DNA of 13,209 nucleotides from an uncultured Burkholderiales bacterium (lineage in GTDB: Bacteria; Pseudomonadota; Gammaproteobacteria; Burkholderiales; Burkholderiaceae_C): positions 1-13,209 of the forward strand of contig CAIODK010000243.1 in NCBI GenBank assembly GCA_903856995.1. The letters are read 5' to 3'. Of the stretch, positions 5,777-12,414 are shown piece by piece (the first letter of the stretch is position 1; each line of letters opens with the position of its first letter). The notes under the pieces are model-generated. The model saw only the letters and a program-made list of their open reading frames with translations, searched no databases and was not told the DNA's origin. The position numbers were made by a program, and so were the translations under genes.

Positions 5777-8700
5777 ATGAACGCCCCCCTCCCCCGTCAC
5801 GTCACCGACACACCCGCCGCCACCTACGAACGCGTGGCCAGCGCCAGCAATGAAGTGGCCGGCAAGTTGGCCGCACGGTTGCGGACTGAAACCCAAGGCG
5901 AGGTGTTGTTTTCTGACGCCGACCGAGGTCGCTACGCCACGGATGCGTCGATTTACCAAATCACGCCTGTTGGCGTATTTGTACCGAGACACGCTCACGA
6001 AGTGCCTTTGGCGATGGCGATTTGCCGAGATTTGGGTGTTCCTATCGTGCCGCGCGGAGGTGGCACCAGCCAATGCGGACAAACCACGGGCGCAGGCTTG
6101 GTGATTGACCTCAGCAAACACATTCGTGACGTGCGTCAACTCGATGTGGTGCAGCGCACCGTGGAGGTCGACCCAGGTCTGGTGCTGGACCATTTGAATG
6201 CACAGCTCAAACCCCATGGCTTGTGGTTCCCAGTGGATGTCTCCACCAGCGCCCAAGCCACCTTAGGTGGCATGGCCGGTAACAACTCTTGCGGAAGCCG
6301 CTCCATCGCCTACGGCAACATGGTGCACAACGTGGTCGGCGCCAAAGCGTGGCTCAGCGATGGGGAATTACTGGATTTCGGCGCCTACGGCAACAGCCGT
6401 GGCCGGGCCGCCAAGATCGGTGAATTTGTCAAACACTTGGCTTTGGACTTGGCGCCCGAGTTAGAGGCCCATTGGCCTAAAGTCATGCGCCGTGTGGGGG
6501 GCTATAACCTCGACATTTTTCACAACCAAAACGAGCGGCCTTACACCGCAGATGGCTCGGTCAATTTGGCGCACTTGCTGATCGGCAGTGAAGGCACCTT
6601 GGGATTGACGCAATCATTGACCCTGTCCCTGAGTGAGCTGCCACGCGCCAAGGTCTTGAGTGTGGTGAACTTTTCGAGCTTCTACAAAGCCATGGATGCG
6701 GCGCAGCACATCGTCAAATTGGGCGACGGCACGTTGACTGCGGTCGAGTTGGTCGACCGCACCATGATCGAGCTGTCGCTGCAGAACCCCGCCTTCGCGC
6801 CCACCATTCGCACCGCCCTAATTGGCGAACCCGAGGCCGTTTTACTGGTCGAATTTGCCGGCGCCAACAAAGACATGCTCAAACCCAAAATGCGCCAACT
6901 GGTGGAGCTCATGGGTGATTTGGGGCTACCCGACTGCGTGGTGGAGATGATCGACGATGCTCCCCAAAAAAATCTATGGGAAGTGCGCAAAGCCGGCCTC
7001 AACATCATGATGAGCCTCAAGGGCGACGGCAAACCCGTGAGCTTCATCGAAGACTGCGCCGTCCCACTCGAGAGCCTGGCCGAGTACACCGACGCGCTCA
7101 CCGAGGTCTTCAAGCGCCACGGAACCAAAGGCACGTGGTATGCGCACGCGTCGGTAGGCACGCTGCATGTGCGACCCATTTTGGACATGCGTCGACACGG
7201 CGCAGCCAAGATGCGCGAGATTGCCGATGAGGCAAGTGCCTTGGTGCGCAAATACAAAGGCGCTTACAGCGGCGAGCACGGGGACGGGCTGTGCCGTGGT
7301 GAATGGATTGAGTGGCAATTTGGCCCTCGCATCAACGATGCATTCACCCAAATCAAGCAGCACTTAGACCCCCTTAATTTGTTGTCGCCCCAACGCATCG
7401 TCAACCCACCCAAGATGGACGACACGAGGTTGATGCGCTATGGCAATGATTACAAAGTCATTCCGATTCAAACCGCGTTGGACTGGCGCGCATGGGATGT
7501 GCAAAACGACCCCGCCACCGAATTGACCACAGCACCGGGCACTGGGGGTGACGCCGCGCAAGGCTTTGCAAAAGCCGTAGAGATGTGCAACAACAATGGC
7601 ACCTGCCGCAAATTTGACGCTGGCACGATGTGCCCCAGCTACCGCGTGACGCGCGACGAGAAGCACCTCACACGCGGCCGAGCCAACACCTTGCGCTTGG
7701 CCCTCAGCGGACAATTGGGCGTCGAAGGCTTGAGTAACCACGAATTGCTAGAGGCCTTGGACCTGTGCGTGGGCTGCAAGGGCTGCAAGCGCGAGTGCCC
7801 AACAGGCGTTGACATGGCTCGCATGAAAGTGGAAACCCTGCATCACTACAAAGCCCGCCACGGCTACACCTTGAAGGACCGCTTGATTGCCTATTTGCCG
7901 CGCTACGCGCGCCATGCAGCCCGTTGGTCTGGCCTGCTGAACTTGCGCAACAGAATTCCGTTACTGGCCAAACTGACAGAACACTTGACCGGCTTAACGG
8001 CCCAACGCAGCTGGCCCACTTGGCAACGTGCACACTTTTTCAACCAAGGTGCACAAGGCGTGTCTCGCCAAACGGTGCTGAACGCCAGCCAACCTGTGGT
8101 GCTGTTTGTCGACACCTTCAATGGCTACTTCGAGTCCAGCAATGCACACGCCGCTCTGCGCGTGTTGCAAGCGGCAGGCTACAGCGTGCATGTGGCCTCT
8201 AAAAACGAACGCGGCCAAGGTGGCGACGCAGGTCACCTGTGCTGTGGCAGAACCTTCTTGGCCAACGGTATGGTGGACAAAGCCCGCGCACATGCGCGTG
8301 AATTGATCGACACCCTGCTGCCCTTTGCCCAACACGGCATCCCCATCGTGGGCTTAGAGCCATCGTGCTTGCTCACGCTGCGCGATGAAGCCCTTGTCTT
8401 GGGCTTGGGTGATAGCGCACACCAGGTCAGTGCGCAAGCGCTGCTGTTCGAAGAGTTTCTAGCCCGCGAAGCCAAGGCAGGCGCGTTGGACACATTGAAG
8501 CAACAGCTGGTGCCGGCAGACAAAGCCATCTTGTTGCACGGCCATTGCCACCAAAAAGCATTTGGCTTGATGCCGTCTGTGTTGGATGTGATTCGATTGA
8601 TTCCAGGTGCAGCACCCGAACTGATCGAGACCAGTTGCTGCGGGATGGCGGGAAGTTTTGGCTACGAGTCGTCCCACCACGCGGTGTCGATGCAGATGGC

Positions 8701-8848
8701 TGAACTCAGTTTATTGCCTGCTGTAAGGGCACAACCCGATGCGATCGTGGTGGCTGACGGCACCAGTTGCCGCCATCAAATTGAAGACGGCGCTGCGCGT
8801 CAAGCCATCCACGTGGCCCAACTTTTGAGCGACCATCTCAAACGCTAA
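5777..8848 (+). CDS. FAD-linked 2-hydroxyacid dehydrogenase fused to Fe-S/CCG oxidoreductase (YdiJ-like)
   Basis: A 1023-residue flavin and iron-sulfur enzyme that oxidises a D-2-hydroxyacid and passes electrons on, probably to the quinone pool. The N-terminal half is a PCMH-type FAD-binding domain (PRGGGTS 92-98; IGSEGTLG from 269) and an FAD-oxidase C-terminal domain (HGDG at 501-504, closing near 540). Then come a cysteine set at C604, C610 and C619 and a classical cluster motif C664-x2-C667-x2-C670-x3-C674-P. Two CCG-type domains follow (C822-C823; EPSC; HGHCHQK near 920; SCCGMAGSFGYE with C954-C955), as in GlcF/GlpC-like subunits. Length and order match the YdiJ group, linked to D-2-hydroxyglutarate oxidation, and equal a GlcD-GlcF fusion. 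The aminotransferase neighbour makes glycolate, D-lactate or D-2-hydroxyglutarate all possible. It starts 4 bp after the gntR stop, so it is probably co-transcribed. Confidence 0.9.
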   Translation: MNAPLPRHVTDTPAATYERVASASNEVAGKLAARLRTETQGEVLFSDADRGRYATDASIYQITPVGVFVPRHAHEVPLAMAICRDLGVPIVPRGGGTSQCGQTTGAGLVIDLSKHIRDVRQLDVVQRTVEVDPGLVLDHLNAQLKPHGLWFPVDVSTSAQATLGGMAGNNSCGSRSIAYGNMVHNVVGAKAWLSDGELLDFGAYGNSRGRAAKIGEFVKHLALDLAPELEAHWPKVMRRVGGYNLDIFHNQNERPYTADGSVNLAHLLIGSEGTLGLTQSLTLSLSELPRAKVLSVVNFSSFYKAMDAAQHIVKLGDGTLTAVELVDRTMIELSLQNPAFAPTIRTALIGEPEAVLLVEFAGANKDMLKPKMRQLVELMGDLGLPDCVVEMIDDAPQKNLWEVRKAGLNIMMSLKGDGKPVSFIEDCAVPLESLAEYTDALTEVFKRHGTKGTWYAHASVGTLHVRPILDMRRHGAAKMREIADEASALVRKYKGAYSGEHGDGLCRGEWIEWQFGPRINDAFTQIKQHLDPLNLLSPQRIVNPPKMDDTRLMRYGNDYKVIPIQTALDWRAWDVQNDPATELTTAPGTGGDAAQGFAKAVEMCNNNGTCRKFDAGTMCPSYRVTRDEKHLTRGRANTLRLALSGQLGVEGLSNHELLEALDLCVGCKGCKRECPTGVDMARMKVETLHHYKARHGYTLKDRLIAYLPRYARHAARWSGLLNLRNRIPLLAKLTEHLTGLTAQRSWPTWQRAHFFNQGAQGVSRQTVLNASQPVVLFVDTFNGYFESSNAHAALRVLQAAGYSVHVASKNERGQGGDAGHLCCGRTFLANGMVDKARAHARELIDTLLPFAQHGIPIVGLEPSCLLTLRDEALVLGLGDSAHQVSAQALLFEEFLAREAKAGALDTLKQQLVPADKAILLHGHCHQKAFGLMPSVLDVIRLIPGAAPELIETSCCGMAGSFGYESSHHAVSMQMAELSLLPAVRAQPDAIVVADGTSCRHQIEDGAARQAIHVAQLLSDHLKR

Positions 8849-8866
8849 GGGGTTGCGCCATGCGTC

Positions 8867-9580
8867 TTATTGAGGCACCAAGCACCAAGGGGCTTGGTAC
8901 TCGACAAGCCCCATCCACAAGGCCCAGCCTGAGCTGACGGCGAGTGCAAAGCCTGCCACACGGACACCCCACGCGCCACTCTGCCCATTCACGGTTTGAG
9001 CGCCGCGTAAGCGCAACCAAACCCAAGGGCCAATCGTCAGCACCACGGCACTCCCCAAAGCAAATAAGGCCATGACGCCAGCCCCCTCAAGGGGGCTGTT
9101 GCTAAGGGCAGCCACCAACAAGGCTCCGTATAGCAACCCGCAGGGCATCAAAGCCCATAAAACACCAAGCAACACGGCGCCACCGTTGCGAAGCTTGAGG
9201 TGCGAGGTCAAGGCCTGCATACGACGCCAAATGCTGCGCCCAAAACCTTCAAGCCAAATGGGTTGCTCGCCACGCCAAAGCAACAACAGCCCGACCATGA
9301 ACGCCATGATGTGCAGCAAGGTCCATAAGGGACGAAACACCGCGGACTGCGTGCTGAGCCAACCCACCCCCTGCATCGTGCTGGCAGCCAATGCACCTAA
9401 GGCGCTGTAACCCATGACGCGACCCAGCTGAAACAAAAGCATGGCCGCAGTGCCACTCCCACCTGATTGTTTCTGGGCAACCCGCCCGAGACCAGCGCAA
9501 GCCGCACCGCACATGGCCAAACAGTGCGGCCCACCGGCCAACCCCATGAGGAGTGCGGTGAGGGCCAAAGTCGTGTTCAT
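8867..9580 (-). CDS. Cys-containing TauE/SafE-like (DsbD_2-type) membrane protein of the cbb3 oxidase region
   Basis: A 237-residue membrane protein with about six hydrophobic helices. The first helix carries GGPHCLAMCGAAC (C20, C24, C28), and a later helix carries MPCGLLYGALLVAA, the two conserved patterns of the DsbD_2 / 'sulfite exporter TauE/SafE' group (Pfam PF13386-like) that often sits beside cco, fnr and hemN genes. The spaced cysteines suggest metal (copper) handling or thiol chemistry for oxidase assembly rather than sulfite export; this is inference from context. Its ATG shares one base with the hemN stop (TGATG), so translation is probably coupled. It converges on the dehydrogenase gene with an 18-bp gap. 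Around residues 159-164 (SPLEGA) the DNA forms a GC-rich palindrome. Confidence 0.82.
   Translation of the reverse strand: MNTTLALTALLMGLAGGPHCLAMCGAACAGLGRVAQKQSGGSGTAAMLLFQLGRVMGYSALGALAASTMQGVGWLSTQSAVFRPLWTLLHIMAFMVGLLLLWRGEQPIWLEGFGRSIWRRMQALTSHLKLRNGGAVLLGVLWALMPCGLLYGALLVAALSNSPLEGAGVMALFALGSAVVLTIGPWVWLRLRGAQTVNGQSGAWGVRVAGFALAVSSGWALWMGLVEYQAPWCLVPQ
9080..9097. repeat. GC-rich palindrome inside the TauE-like gene
   Basis: AGCCCCCTCAAGGGGGCT has 8-bp arms (AGCCCCCT / AGGGGGCT) around a central CA. It encodes SPLEGA in the loop between two membrane helices of the surrounding gene. Similar CCCCCTTGAGGGGG palindromes are, as far as I recall, frequent dispersed motifs in Comamonadaceae genomes, which would make this a short repeat unit tolerated in frame. 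Only one copy is in the window, so the repeat status is inferred. Confidence 0.5.
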
Positions 9581-10968
9581 CAGATGATTTTAGAGAACCT
9601 TGCGCGGTTCTTGTTGGCTTGCAAGTATTTGTCAAACACCATGGCAACGCCACGCACAAAAAACCAACCCAGCTCGGTGACTTGAATGCCCACGTCGTCG
9701 ATGGTCAGCAGCCCCTGATCTTGCATGGCCGCCAACGCCACCAACTCGGGAGCAAAGTACTTTTTGAATTCCACCAAATGCGAGAGGTCAACGGACTCGA
9801 ACGTCACACTGCCCTGACACATCAAGGCCATGATGACGGTGCGACGCACCAAATCATCGCGTGTCAACGCCATGCCGCGCGCCACAGGCAAGCGCCCACG
9901 GTTGAGCAAGTCGTAATACTCGTCCAGCGTTTTCACGTTTTGACTGAAGGTGGGGCCTACGCGTCCAATCGACGAGACGCCCAAGGCCACCAGATCGCAA
10001 TCGGGTTGGGTGCTGTAGCCTTGAAAGTTGCGGTGCAAGCGACCTTGGCGTTTGGCCACGGCCAAGGCATCGGTCGGCAAGGCGAAGTGGTCCATGCCGA
10101 CATAAACGTAGCCCGCAGCCATCAACACCCGCATTGCACTCGACAGCATGACCAGCTTGGAGGCTGCCGGCGGCAGATCTTCGGCATGGATGCGGCGTTG
10201 TGGCTTGAAGCGCTCAGGCAAATGGGCATACGCATACAGAGCGATGCGATCTGGGTGCAGCGTGACCACTTGCGCCAACGTGCGCTCAAAGGTTTCCGGT
10301 GTTTGCATGGGCAAGCCGTAAATCAAATCCACGTTGATCGAATCAAAATTCAACTCACGTGACGCCGCCACCAAGTCAAACACCTGCTCCGCAGGTTGAA
10401 TGCGGTGCACCGCTTTTTGGACAACAGGTTCAAAGTCTTGCACGCCAAAACTGAGGCGGTTAAAGCCCTGTGCCGCCAAGGCGGCTAAGCGCTCACGCGT
10501 GACTGTGCGTGGGTCAATCTCGACCGAGTACTCGCCCCCTGGCGCAAACTGAAAGTTACGGCGCAGCATGGTCATCAGTTGCGCCAACTCTTCATCACTT
10601 AAAAACGTCGGACTGCCGCCACCTAAATGAAGCTGCGAGACCATTTGTCCTTGGCCCAGATGTGCCACGTTCAAATCTACTTCACGCTCTAGATAACGCA
10701 AGTACTCCGCGCCACGCGAATGATGCTTAGTGATAATTTTGTTGCAGGCGCAGTAATAACAAAGCGATTCGCAAAAAGGAATGTGCACGTACAAAGACAA
10801 GGGGTACGACTTGGTGGCTAAACCTTCTCGGCGTTGCGCTAACGCCTGCACGTAGTCAGCCTCACCAAAAGCCTCGACAAAACGGTCAGCCGTGGGGTAT
10901 GAGGTGTACCGTGGGCCTGCGACGTCATAGCGACGCAACAGATCTGGATTAATCACTAAAGTATTCAT
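9580..10968 (-). CDS. hemN: Oxygen-independent coproporphyrinogen III oxidase (coproporphyrinogen dehydrogenase)
   Basis: A radical-SAM enzyme that decarboxylates coproporphyrinogen III to protoporphyrinogen IX without oxygen, in the cytosol. The protein opens with GPRYTSYPTADRF, the HemN signature, then HIPFCESLCYYCACNK with C-x3-C-x2-C-x-C at residues 66, 70, 73 and 75 (first three bind the 4Fe-4S cluster), and GGGSPTFLS for SAM binding. The C-terminal HemN domain is complete. From the ATG at 10968 it has 462 residues, like E. coli HemN (457). An ATG at 10995 has a better ribosome site (GAGG six bases ahead), but that ATG overlaps a -10 box (TATTAT, 10999-10994) that stands at class II spacing from an FNR box. 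I therefore prefer 10968, although it lacks a clear Shine-Dalgarno. A TTG at 11007 is a further option. Its neighbour downstream is coupled by TGATG. Confidence 0.95.
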   Translation of the reverse strand: MNTLVINPDLLRRYDVAGPRYTSYPTADRFVEAFGEADYVQALAQRREGLATKSYPLSLYVHIPFCESLCYYCACNKIITKHHSRGAEYLRYLEREVDLNVAHLGQGQMVSQLHLGGGSPTFLSDEELAQLMTMLRRNFQFAPGGEYSVEIDPRTVTRERLAALAAQGFNRLSFGVQDFEPVVQKAVHRIQPAEQVFDLVAASRELNFDSINVDLIYGLPMQTPETFERTLAQVVTLHPDRIALYAYAHLPERFKPQRRIHAEDLPPAASKLVMLSSAMRVLMAAGYVYVGMDHFALPTDALAVAKRQGRLHRNFQGYSTQPDCDLVALGVSSIGRVGPTFSQNVKTLDEYYDLLNRGRLPVARGMALTRDDLVRRTVIMALMCQGSVTFESVDLSHLVEFKKYFAPELVALAAMQDQGLLTIDDVGIQVTELGWFFVRGVAMVFDKYLQANKNRARFSKII

Positions 10969-11021
10969 AAGTTTGCAGTCATGTTTGCGTTCCATAATAG
11001 GCCTCAAGCTCCTATGAAAAG

Positions 11022-11035
11022 TTGACCTGCATCAA
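11022..11035. promoter_or_regulatory. FNR box between hemN and fnr
   Basis: TTGACCTGCATCAA matches the FNR consensus TTGAT-N4-ATCAA at nine of ten defined bases. Its centre (11028.5) is 41.5 bp from the start predicted by the hemN -10 TATTAT (10999-10994), the class II activation distance. Toward fnr, a weak -10 TATGAA (11013-11018) would put the fnr start near 11025, inside the box, as for FNR autorepression in E. coli. The fnr gene next door encodes a protein with the matching E-x2-SR recognition helix. Confidence 0.8.
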
Positions 11036-11055
11036 CACAACCGACTGTCCACGCC

Positions 11056-11781
11056 ATGAATTCCACCAGCATCAAAGTCGCCTGCTCCAACTGCAATTTG
11101 CGAGAGTTATGTATGCCTTTGGGCCTGAGCGAAAGCGAAATGGAACGCGTCGATGAAGTCGTCGCGACACGCCGAAAAATCGCACGTGGTGACAACTTGT
11201 TCAGAAACGGTGACAAATTCAATGCGTTGTTCGCCATTCGCACGGGCTTCTTCAAAACGCGCATTTCTGCAGAAGATGGTCGCGACCAAGTCACAGGTTT
11301 TCAGATGGCCGGCGAGATCATCGGTCTTGACGGCATCGTGAGCGACCACCACACCTGCGACGCAGTCGCCTTAGAAGATGCGGAAGTGTGCGTGATGCCC
11401 TTTGACCGCATCGAAGAACTGTCGCGCGAAATCACATCGCTGCAGCGCCATGTGCACAAAATCATGAGCCGAGAAATCGTGCGTGAAAACGGCGTGATGC
11501 TGCTGCTGGGCAGCATGCGTGCGGAAGAGCGTTTGGCTGCGTTCTTGTTGAACCTCGTGCAGCGCTTGCACGCGAGAGGGTTTTCTCAATCTGAGTTGGT
11601 GTTGCGCATGACGCGCGAAGAAATTGGCAGCTACTTAGGGCTCAAGCTAGAAACCGTGAGCCGCACCTTTTCAAAATTTGCTGACGAAGGCATTGTTGAA
11701 GTCAAACAACGCCATGTGCGCATCTTGAATGCAGATGCACTCAAGCTGATCGTCAACGCACAAAGCGGTCAGCCTCTTTAA
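11056..11781 (+). CDS. fnr: FNR-type oxygen-sensing transcriptional regulator (CRP/FNR family)
   Basis: A 241-residue regulator that holds an oxygen-labile [4Fe-4S] cluster and activates anaerobic or microaerobic genes when the cluster is intact. All four cluster ligands are present: C10, C13 and C19 in the N-terminus (CSNCNLRELC) and C112 in AEVCVMPF. The cyclic-nucleotide-like beta barrel covers about residues 25-130, then a long dimer helix, then a winged HTH whose recognition helix reads LETVSRTFSKF, with the E-x2-S-R contacts expected for TTGAT half-sites. Length is normal for the family. It is divergent from hemN across a 14-bp FNR box and converges with the small cysteine-tailed gene, overlapping its stop by 4 bp. 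Likely targets here are hemN and the cbb3 oxidase accessory genes. No strong ribosome site precedes the ATG. Confidence 0.96.
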   Translation: MNSTSIKVACSNCNLRELCMPLGLSESEMERVDEVVATRRKIARGDNLFRNGDKFNALFAIRTGFFKTRISAEDGRDQVTGFQMAGEIIGLDGIVSDHHTCDAVALEDAEVCVMPFDRIEELSREITSLQRHVHKIMSREIVRENGVMLLLGSMRAEERLAAFLLNLVQRLHARGFSQSELVLRMTREEIGSYLGLKLETVSRTFSKFADEGIVEVKQRHVRILNADALKLIVNAQSGQPL

Positions 11782-12086
11782 GCTGACACAGGTTCGCAGC
11801 ACGCCTCTTGCTTAGGGCAACCATCTGGACGTGCCGTGGGGACCAACGGGCAGCGGTTCAGCTCAAACGGCGACACAGAGAGCAAGGTCGTCAGCGCGCT
11901 CGATGAAGCGGTGATGACCCAAAAAGCAAAGAAAGACAGTGTGTAAACACCTTGTCGAGAGAGTTCAATGGGATGACCAAACCATTGCAGGTCTTGTGGG
12001 TCGACAAACGCGAACACCAACATCTCTAAGACACCTGCCACCAAAAAGGCAGGCCATGCAATCCACATCAATCGTTGACCTAACAC
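11778..12086 (-). CDS. Small two-helix membrane protein with cysteine-rich tail (cbb3 locus, function unknown)
   Basis: A 102-residue protein I cannot name with a known function. It has two likely transmembrane helices, about residues 8-28 (WIAWPAFLVAGVLEMLVFAF) and 46-70 (GVYTLSFFAFWVITASSSAL). Between them is a DPQDLQWFGHPIELSR loop. A roughly 28-residue tail holds four cysteines (C79, C90, C96, C97) among prolines. I start it at GTG 12086 because AAGGAG stands seven bases ahead; the next in-frame ATG would remove six residues, and the longer frame to 12176 runs into fixH. It follows fixH/ccoH on the same strand and ends inside the fnr stop codon. The context suggests a role in cbb3 oxidase assembly, possibly metal or haem handling through the tail; this is inference only. 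Confidence 0.78.
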   Translation of the reverse strand: MLGQRLMWIAWPAFLVAGVLEMLVFAFVDPQDLQWFGHPIELSRQGVYTLSFFAFWVITASSSALTTLLSVSPFELNRCPLVPTARPDGCPKQEACCEPVSA

Positions 12087-12099
12087 TGGAATTCTCCTT

Positions 12100-12114
12100 G
12101 AATGGAATGGAATG
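12100..12114. repeat. Three tandem GAATG units in the fixH-downstream gap
   Basis: GAATG is repeated three times directly upstream (in the minus-strand sense) of the AAGGAG ribosome site of the small cysteine-tailed gene. In that sense it reads as CATTC units. It is short and may be chance, but a copy-number change here would alter the leader of the downstream gene. Confidence 0.4.
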
Positions 12115-12147
12115 GGTATCAGTTTAGGCTCGAATGACCACACGAAA

Positions 12148-12408
12148 CTATGGGGTTTTCGTGGGGGTGACCACATGGTTACGCGCTTGCATGGCGGGGG
12201 CCAGTTGCATGTCCTTTTCTGCAGCCAAAGTTTTATTGATGTCCAACCCGCGTCGGTAGTAGTCGTCTGCTACCAGGGGGTCAGGAATGCGGATCGCAAT
12301 CGCCAAGGTGATGAAGCCCGCCACAACAACCACAGCAGGCCCTGCAATGATGAGCCACACGTGGCCATACTGCCACCAAGGTTTGGTATCTGTCGTATTT
12401 TGTTTCAT
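12148..12408 (-). CDS. ccoH: FixH/CcoH family protein (short form)
   Basis: An 86-residue, single-span membrane protein of the FixH family, needed for assembly or stability of cbb3 cytochrome oxidase. Residues 10-40 contain the entry motif WWQYGHVWLIIAGPAVVVVAG followed by the rest of one transmembrane helix, and then the family hallmark DPLVADDYYRRGLDINKTL (about residues 43-61). The protein ends soon after, lacking the longer periplasmic domain of alphaproteobacterial FixH; such short forms are common in Burkholderiales. Its ATG lies 6 bp after the ccoG stop, so the two are co-transcribed and probably coupled. A 61-bp gap separates it from the cysteine-tailed gene downstream. Confidence 0.86.
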   Translation of the reverse strand: MKQNTTDTKPWWQYGHVWLIIAGPAVVVVAGFITLAIAIRIPDPLVADDYYRRGLDINKTLAAEKDMQLAPAMQARNHVVTPTKTP

Positions 12409-12414
12409 GCTTAT

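Noticed and set aside
5537..6256. A 239-codon minus-strand frame across gntR and the dehydrogenase
   Set aside because: It spans the junction of two well-supported genes on the other strand and looks like a high-GC shadow frame.
10334..10346. TTGATCGAATCAA as a second FNR box
   Set aside because: Spacing between half-sites is three rather than four bases and it lies deep inside hemN coding sequence.
9619..10362. A 247-codon plus-strand frame opposite hemN
   Set aside because: HemN is unmistakable on the minus strand; the antisense translation lacks any domain pattern.
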